DNA of 6,597 nt from an uncultured Eubacteriales bacterium (GTDB lineage: Bacteria; Bacillota; Clostridia; Oscillospirales; Oscillospiraceae), in NCBI GenBank assembly GCA_905210385.1, contig CAJLWS010000090.1:1-6597 (forward strand), given 5' to 3'. The position numbers and the translations under genes were made by a program. The notes beneath the pieces were generated by a model that was given only the letters and a program-made list of their open reading frames with translations, was not told where the DNA came from and did no database searches. Each line of letters begins with the position of its first letter. Position 1 is the first letter of the stretch. Below are positions 3,399 to 6,597 of the stretch, piece after piece.

Positions 3399-5253
3399 AG
3401 TAGGCAAAATGGGTGGAGCGGTAATATTCCAGACAGGCGAACCGCTGGGCCAGCGCCTGCTCCCCCTGGGTCAGCTGGCCGGTGAACGTCCCGTCGCCAG
3501 TGAGATAGACGCCGCTGGTATGGATGACGAGCAGGGCCTGCCAGCAGTCGTACACTGCCTGCATGTAGGCATCTCCCGCCCAGCCGCACTGTTCAAAGAG
3601 TACATTCATCAGGAAGCAGGGCGAGATATCCGGGCCCTGTCCCACAAAGTCGTTTCCCAGGGCCTGCTTGGCCGCGTCATTGGCCCAAATGAGGTAGGGG
3701 GTAGACCAGTAGTTATAAAAGCTCTCCTCGTCGGTCAGGGACAGGTCGATGCCTAGGGCCTCATAGACGGAGTTGCTGTTGCCCAGCCAGGGTTTGTGGT
3801 CGCCGAAGATCACCAACACCACCGGCTCCTCATACTCCCGCAGGGTGTCCGCCAGCTCCAGCAGGCGCCGGGAGGTGTCCTGCACCGAGCCCAGGTAGTT
3901 GGCGAGAATGGTGCGGTCCGTATCCGCCAGATCCTCATTGCCCAGAAAGTCGTCCACATCGCCCCAGGTGCAGACCTGGTCGTCATAGGGGCCGTGGCCC
4001 TGGTAGGACACGGAGAAAGAGAACAGGGGTGCGTCGGATGCCATCTGCTCCAGGAGAGAGTTGGTCAACTCCGGGAAAAAGATGCTGTCGTCGGCCACAC
4101 CACCCCCGGTGAACTGGGTGTAGTAGGTCTCCAGGAAACGGTACTGGTCAAAGCCCAGATAGGAGTTGATGTTGCTGCGATTGTAAAACCACTGGTTGCT
4201 GGGGTGGTCGCCGGAGGTCTGGTACCCCCGGCCTTTGAAATACCACACATAGGAGGATGTATCAGAGCGGAAGTTGAACTCTCCAGAGGACAGTCCCGTG
4301 AGGAAAGCCCGCTCAGTATTGATGGTACCGCCGGCAAAGATGTTGGTGAGCAGGGTGCCAGAATAGCTCTCCTCCTGCAGCTGGTGGAAGTCGGCGTAGA
4401 TGTCTTGCCGGAACTCGATCTGGTCATAGCCCGACAAGTCGGTAAAGGCCTCCAGCATGATGCCCACGATGTTGACCTTCTCCTCCTCCGGGATATCAGC
4501 GTCCTGGTATTGGGACAGAAGCTGGGCGGTATCCTGTTGGGAGTAACCCTCAGGGGGATTGGGCAGAGCGTCCTGGATGCTGTACAAAAAAGGGTAGATT
4601 AGCCCATGGGAGAGGTATTGCTGGGTCATGGCCCACTGGTTCAGGTGGTCCAGCCGGGCCGTACTGTTGTAGATGCGGTCGCTGGTATAGGCGGGGATGA
4701 GAGCGATGGCAATGGCAAGGGAGACCAAGGCTCCGGCAAGTCGCCCCTTCCACCGGGGCCTGCCCCGCACGAACAGAGCGAGGAAGACCACACTGGCCGC
4801 ACCCAACGCCAGAACGCAGGCGATTTTCGTGTTGAGAAACAGCTCATATCGGCCCGCCATCTGCCCTGCTTCCCCTAGAATCAGCAGGTCGGAGGCCACC
4901 ACCGGATCGTCCCGGAAGGCCAGCTTGTAGTAGTTGCCGATGGACAGGGCCAGCACCGGAACCCCGGCGAGAAGCTGGGCCAGCCAGGGCCGGCCCAATA
5001 GCCCGTAGAACAGAGCGGCCAGCAGCATGGGGGGCAGTAGGTTCAGGGCCAGCAGGGCAGGGCTGGTGAAGTAGTCCAGGAAGATGGTCCAACCGTAGTT
5101 GGCCGGAGCCAGAGCTAGGGACACCAATCCCAGTCCGAGGGCGGCCAGCAGCACCATCCCCCAGTTCCAGACCCAGACCCCTGCTCGCCTGCCCCGGGAC
5201 AGCGCCGGGTCTGGGCGGGTTTGAAACAGGAAATACCGAAAGATGCGGGTCAT
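3397..5253 (-). CDS. LTA synthase family protein (membrane sulfatase-fold phosphoglycerol transferase-like)
   Basis: A 618-residue membrane enzyme of the LtaS/MdoB branch of the alkaline phosphatase superfamily. The N-terminal third has five hydrophobic segments, near residues 33-50, 63-86, 91-108, 144-163 and 172-189, followed by an extracellular catalytic domain from about residue 255. Catalytic features by comparison with LtaS: metal ligand E268 in GIMLEAF, nucleophile T310 in GGTINTE, substrate-region H350 and WFYNR (355-359), H420 in YQGHGPY, and the metal pair D485-H486 in FGDHKP. Characterised relatives transfer glycerol phosphate from phosphatidylglycerol onto lipoteichoic acid or glycans; the actual acceptor here is unknown. 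The length is close to the usual 600-650 residues. The ATG at 5253 lies 6 bases after the glycyl-tRNA synthetase stop, with a modest AAGG (5258-5261) overlapping that stop, so coupled translation is likely. No key residue appears to be missing. Confidence 0.88.
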   Translation of the reverse strand: MTRIFRYFLFQTRPDPALSRGRRAGVWVWNWGMVLLAALGLGLVSLALAPANYGWTIFLDYFTSPALLALNLLPPMLLAALFYGLLGRPWLAQLLAGVPVLALSIGNYYKLAFRDDPVVASDLLILGEAGQMAGRYELFLNTKIACVLALGAASVVFLALFVRGRPRWKGRLAGALVSLAIAIALIPAYTSDRIYNSTARLDHLNQWAMTQQYLSHGLIYPFLYSIQDALPNPPEGYSQQDTAQLLSQYQDADIPEEEKVNIVGIMLEAFTDLSGYDQIEFRQDIYADFHQLQEESYSGTLLTNIFAGGTINTERAFLTGLSSGEFNFRSDTSSYVWYFKGRGYQTSGDHPSNQWFYNRSNINSYLGFDQYRFLETYYTQFTGGGVADDSIFFPELTNSLLEQMASDAPLFSFSVSYQGHGPYDDQVCTWGDVDDFLGNEDLADTDRTILANYLGSVQDTSRRLLELADTLREYEEPVVLVIFGDHKPWLGNSNSVYEALGIDLSLTDEESFYNYWSTPYLIWANDAAKQALGNDFVGQGPDISPCFLMNVLFEQCGWAGDAYMQAVYDCWQALLVIHTSGVYLTGDGTFTGQLTQGEQALAQRFACLEYYRSTHFAY

Positions 5254-5259
5254 CTCGCC

Positions 5260-6597
5260 TTAATACTCCAGTTTTTCTTCCAGCCAGTCCTTCAGCTGGC
5301 CGATGGGCACCCGGACCTGCTCCATGGTATCCCGGTCCCGGATGGTGACGGCATTGTCCGCCTCCTCGGTGTCAGATCCCACGGTCTGGAAATCCACCGT
5401 GACGCAATAGGGGGTACCGATCTCGTCCTGGCGGCGGTAGCGCTTGCCGATGGAGCCGGCATCGTCATAGTCCACCATGAAGTACTTGGACAGCTGGGCC
5501 TGGATCTCCCGGCCCTTTTCGCTGAGCTTCTTGGACAGGGGGAGCACTGCCACCTTATAGGGGGCCAGGGCGGGGTGCAGGCGCAGGACGGTGCGCACGT
5601 CGTTTTTGGCCTCGTCTACCACTTCCTCGTCGTAGGCGTCCACCAGGAAGGCCAGGGTCACCCGGTCGGCCCCCAGGGAGGGCTCAATGACATAGGGAAT
5701 GTAGTGCTCGTTCTTCTCCTGGTCGAAATAGGTCATGTCCTTGCCGGAGGTGTTCTGGTGGGCGGTCAGGTCGAAGTTGGTGCGGCTGGCCACACCCCAC
5801 AGCTCGCCCCAGCCAAAGGGGAAGACAAACTCAAAGTCGGTGGTGGCGTTGGAGTAGTGGCTGAGCTCCTCGGGCTCATGGTCCCGCAGGCGCAGGTTCT
5901 CATCCTTCATACCAAGGTTCAGCAGCCACTGGTGGCAGAAATCCTTCCAGTAGGCAAACCAGTCCAGTTCGGTGCCCGGCTGGCAGAAGAACTCCAGCTC
6001 CATCTGCTCAAACTCCCGGGTGCGGAAGGTGAAGTTGCCCGGGGTGATCTCGTTGCGGAAGCTCTTGCCGATCTGGCAGACGCCGAAGGGCAGCTTGCGG
6101 CGGGTGGTGCGCTGGACGTTCTGGAAGTTGACAAAGATGCCCTGGGCGGTCTCGGGGCGCAGGTAGACGGTGTTCTTGGCGTCCTCAGTGACCCCCTGGA
6201 AGGTCTTGAACATCAGGTTGAACTGGCGGATGTCCGTCCAGTTGTGCTTGCCGCAGGTGGGGCAGGGGATGTTGTGTTCCTCCACGAAGTCCTTCATCTC
6301 TGCTTGGCTCATGGCGTCCACGCTGTGGCCCAGGTCGTAGTTGTTCTCCTGGCACCAGTCCTCGATGACCTTGTCGGCGCGGAAGCGCTCCTTGCACTCC
6401 TTGCAGTCCATCAGAGGGTCGGAGAAGCCGCCCACATGGCCGGAGGCCACCCACACCTGGGAGTTCATGAGGATGGCGGCGTCCAGCCCCACGTTGTAGG
6501 GATTCTCCTGGACGAACTTCTTCCACCAGGCCTTTTTGACGTTGTTTTTCAGCTCCACACCCAGAGGACCGTAATCCCAGGTGTTAGCCAGGCCGCC
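5260..6597 (-). CDS. glyQS: Glycine-tRNA ligase, alpha2 (dimeric) type, 5'-truncated by the window edge
   Basis: A cytoplasmic class II aminoacyl-tRNA synthetase that charges tRNA-Gly with glycine using ATP. The frame stays open through the window edge at 6597, and the residues there (GGLANTWDYGPLGVELKN) are the conserved start region of the family. The GTG at 6556-6558 is therefore an internal valine and only roughly the first 15-20 residues are missing; 445 residues are visible against about 460 for the family. Counting from that valine, a zinc-binding insertion is suggested by CKEC (residues 53-56) and CPTCG (99-103). Motif 2 is seen around FRNEITPGNFTFRTREFEQ (167-185), and motif 3 around EPSLGADRVTLAFL (293-306), where GADR replaces the commoner GVDR. 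The C-terminal anticodon-binding domain begins near residue 330. The start codon, ribosome binding site and any T-box leader lie outside the window. Confidence 0.97.
   Translation of the reverse strand, partial: GGLANTWDYGPLGVELKNNVKKAWWKKFVQENPYNVGLDAAILMNSQVWVASGHVGGFSDPLMDCKECKERFRADKVIEDWCQENNYDLGHSVDAMSQAEMKDFVEEHNIPCPTCGKHNWTDIRQFNLMFKTFQGVTEDAKNTVYLRPETAQGIFVNFQNVQRTTRRKLPFGVCQIGKSFRNEITPGNFTFRTREFEQMELEFFCQPGTELDWFAYWKDFCHQWLLNLGMKDENLRLRDHEPEELSHYSNATTDFEFVFPFGWGELWGVASRTNFDLTAHQNTSGKDMTYFDQEKNEHYIPYVIEPSLGADRVTLAFLVDAYDEEVVDEAKNDVRTVLRLHPALAPYKVAVLPLSKKLSEKGREIQAQLSKYFMVDYDDAGSIGKRYRRQDEIGTPYCVTVDFQTVGSDTEEADNAVTIRDRDTMEQVRVPIGQLKDWLEEKLEY

Noticed and set aside
3360..3407. N-terminal extension of the N-terminal transketolase subunit from a TTG codon
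   Set aside because: The extra residues are mostly Lys, Arg and Glu read from a purine repeat that serves better as a ribosome-binding leader.
2604..3485. Long plus-strand reading frame of 293 codons
   Set aside because: It is antisense to the well-supported N-terminal transketolase gene and has no recognisable domain.
3796..4602. Long plus-strand reading frame of 268 codons
   Set aside because: It is antisense to the LTA-synthase-like gene, whose catalytic motifs are intact; long antisense frames are expected at this GC content.
6556..6558. GTG as the start of glycyl-tRNA synthetase
   Set aside because: The conserved family sequence continues upstream in the same frame to the window edge, so this is an internal valine codon.
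1..6597. CRISPR array, retron or large structured RNA
   Set aside because: No regularly spaced repeats of suitable length were seen. The only strong RNA structures found are the tRNAs, the terminator and the inter-tRNA hairpin.

Overview
The window looks like a moderately GC-rich chromosome of a Clostridia-class Firmicute, most likely an Oscillospiraceae-type gut anaerobe. The evidence is an alpha2-type glycyl-tRNA synthetase with a zinc-ribbon insertion, a transketolase split into two genes, a membrane-anchored lipoteichoic-acid-synthase-like enzyme, strong GGAGG ribosome binding sites and encoded CCA ends on the tRNAs. Genus cannot be fixed by reading alone. Every gene I can support lies on the minus strand, so transcription runs from right to left.

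Right and centre (about 1577-6597): a tightly packed run of four genes, probably one transcript. In order of transcription these are glycyl-tRNA synthetase (5' end cut off by the window edge), an LTA-synthase-family sulfatase-fold membrane enzyme starting 6 bases after it, the N-terminal transketolase subunit after a 37-base purine-rich gap, and the C-terminal transketolase subunit starting 1 base after its partner's stop codon. The two transketolase halves should assemble into one thiamine-diphosphate enzyme of the non-oxidative pentose phosphate pathway. The other two genes have no obvious functional tie to it.

Transition (about 1092-1535): a stand-alone tRNA operon, Met(CAT)-Glu(TTC)-Val(CAC). 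It has a near-consensus promoter (TTGACA-17-TATACT) preceded by phased A-tracts, a strong hairpin between the first two tRNAs, and a textbook intrinsic terminator just after tRNA-Val.

Left (1-1090): more AT-rich, accessory-looking DNA beyond the tRNA operon. It carries a two-gene HEPN/MNT toxin-antitoxin-type module with its own extended -10 promoter, spaced TGTCGTA direct repeats next to the tRNA terminator, and at the far left edge what looks like the terminal inverted repeat of an IS3-family insertion sequence. This is the usual make-up of a genomic-island edge at a tRNA locus, although no integrase or second attachment site lies inside the window.

I do not see a clearly unprecedented system. 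The points most worth checking are the variant active sites of the HEPN/MNT pair, the island-edge repeats, the inter-tRNA hairpin and the purine repeat between the LTA-synthase-like gene and the transketolase.
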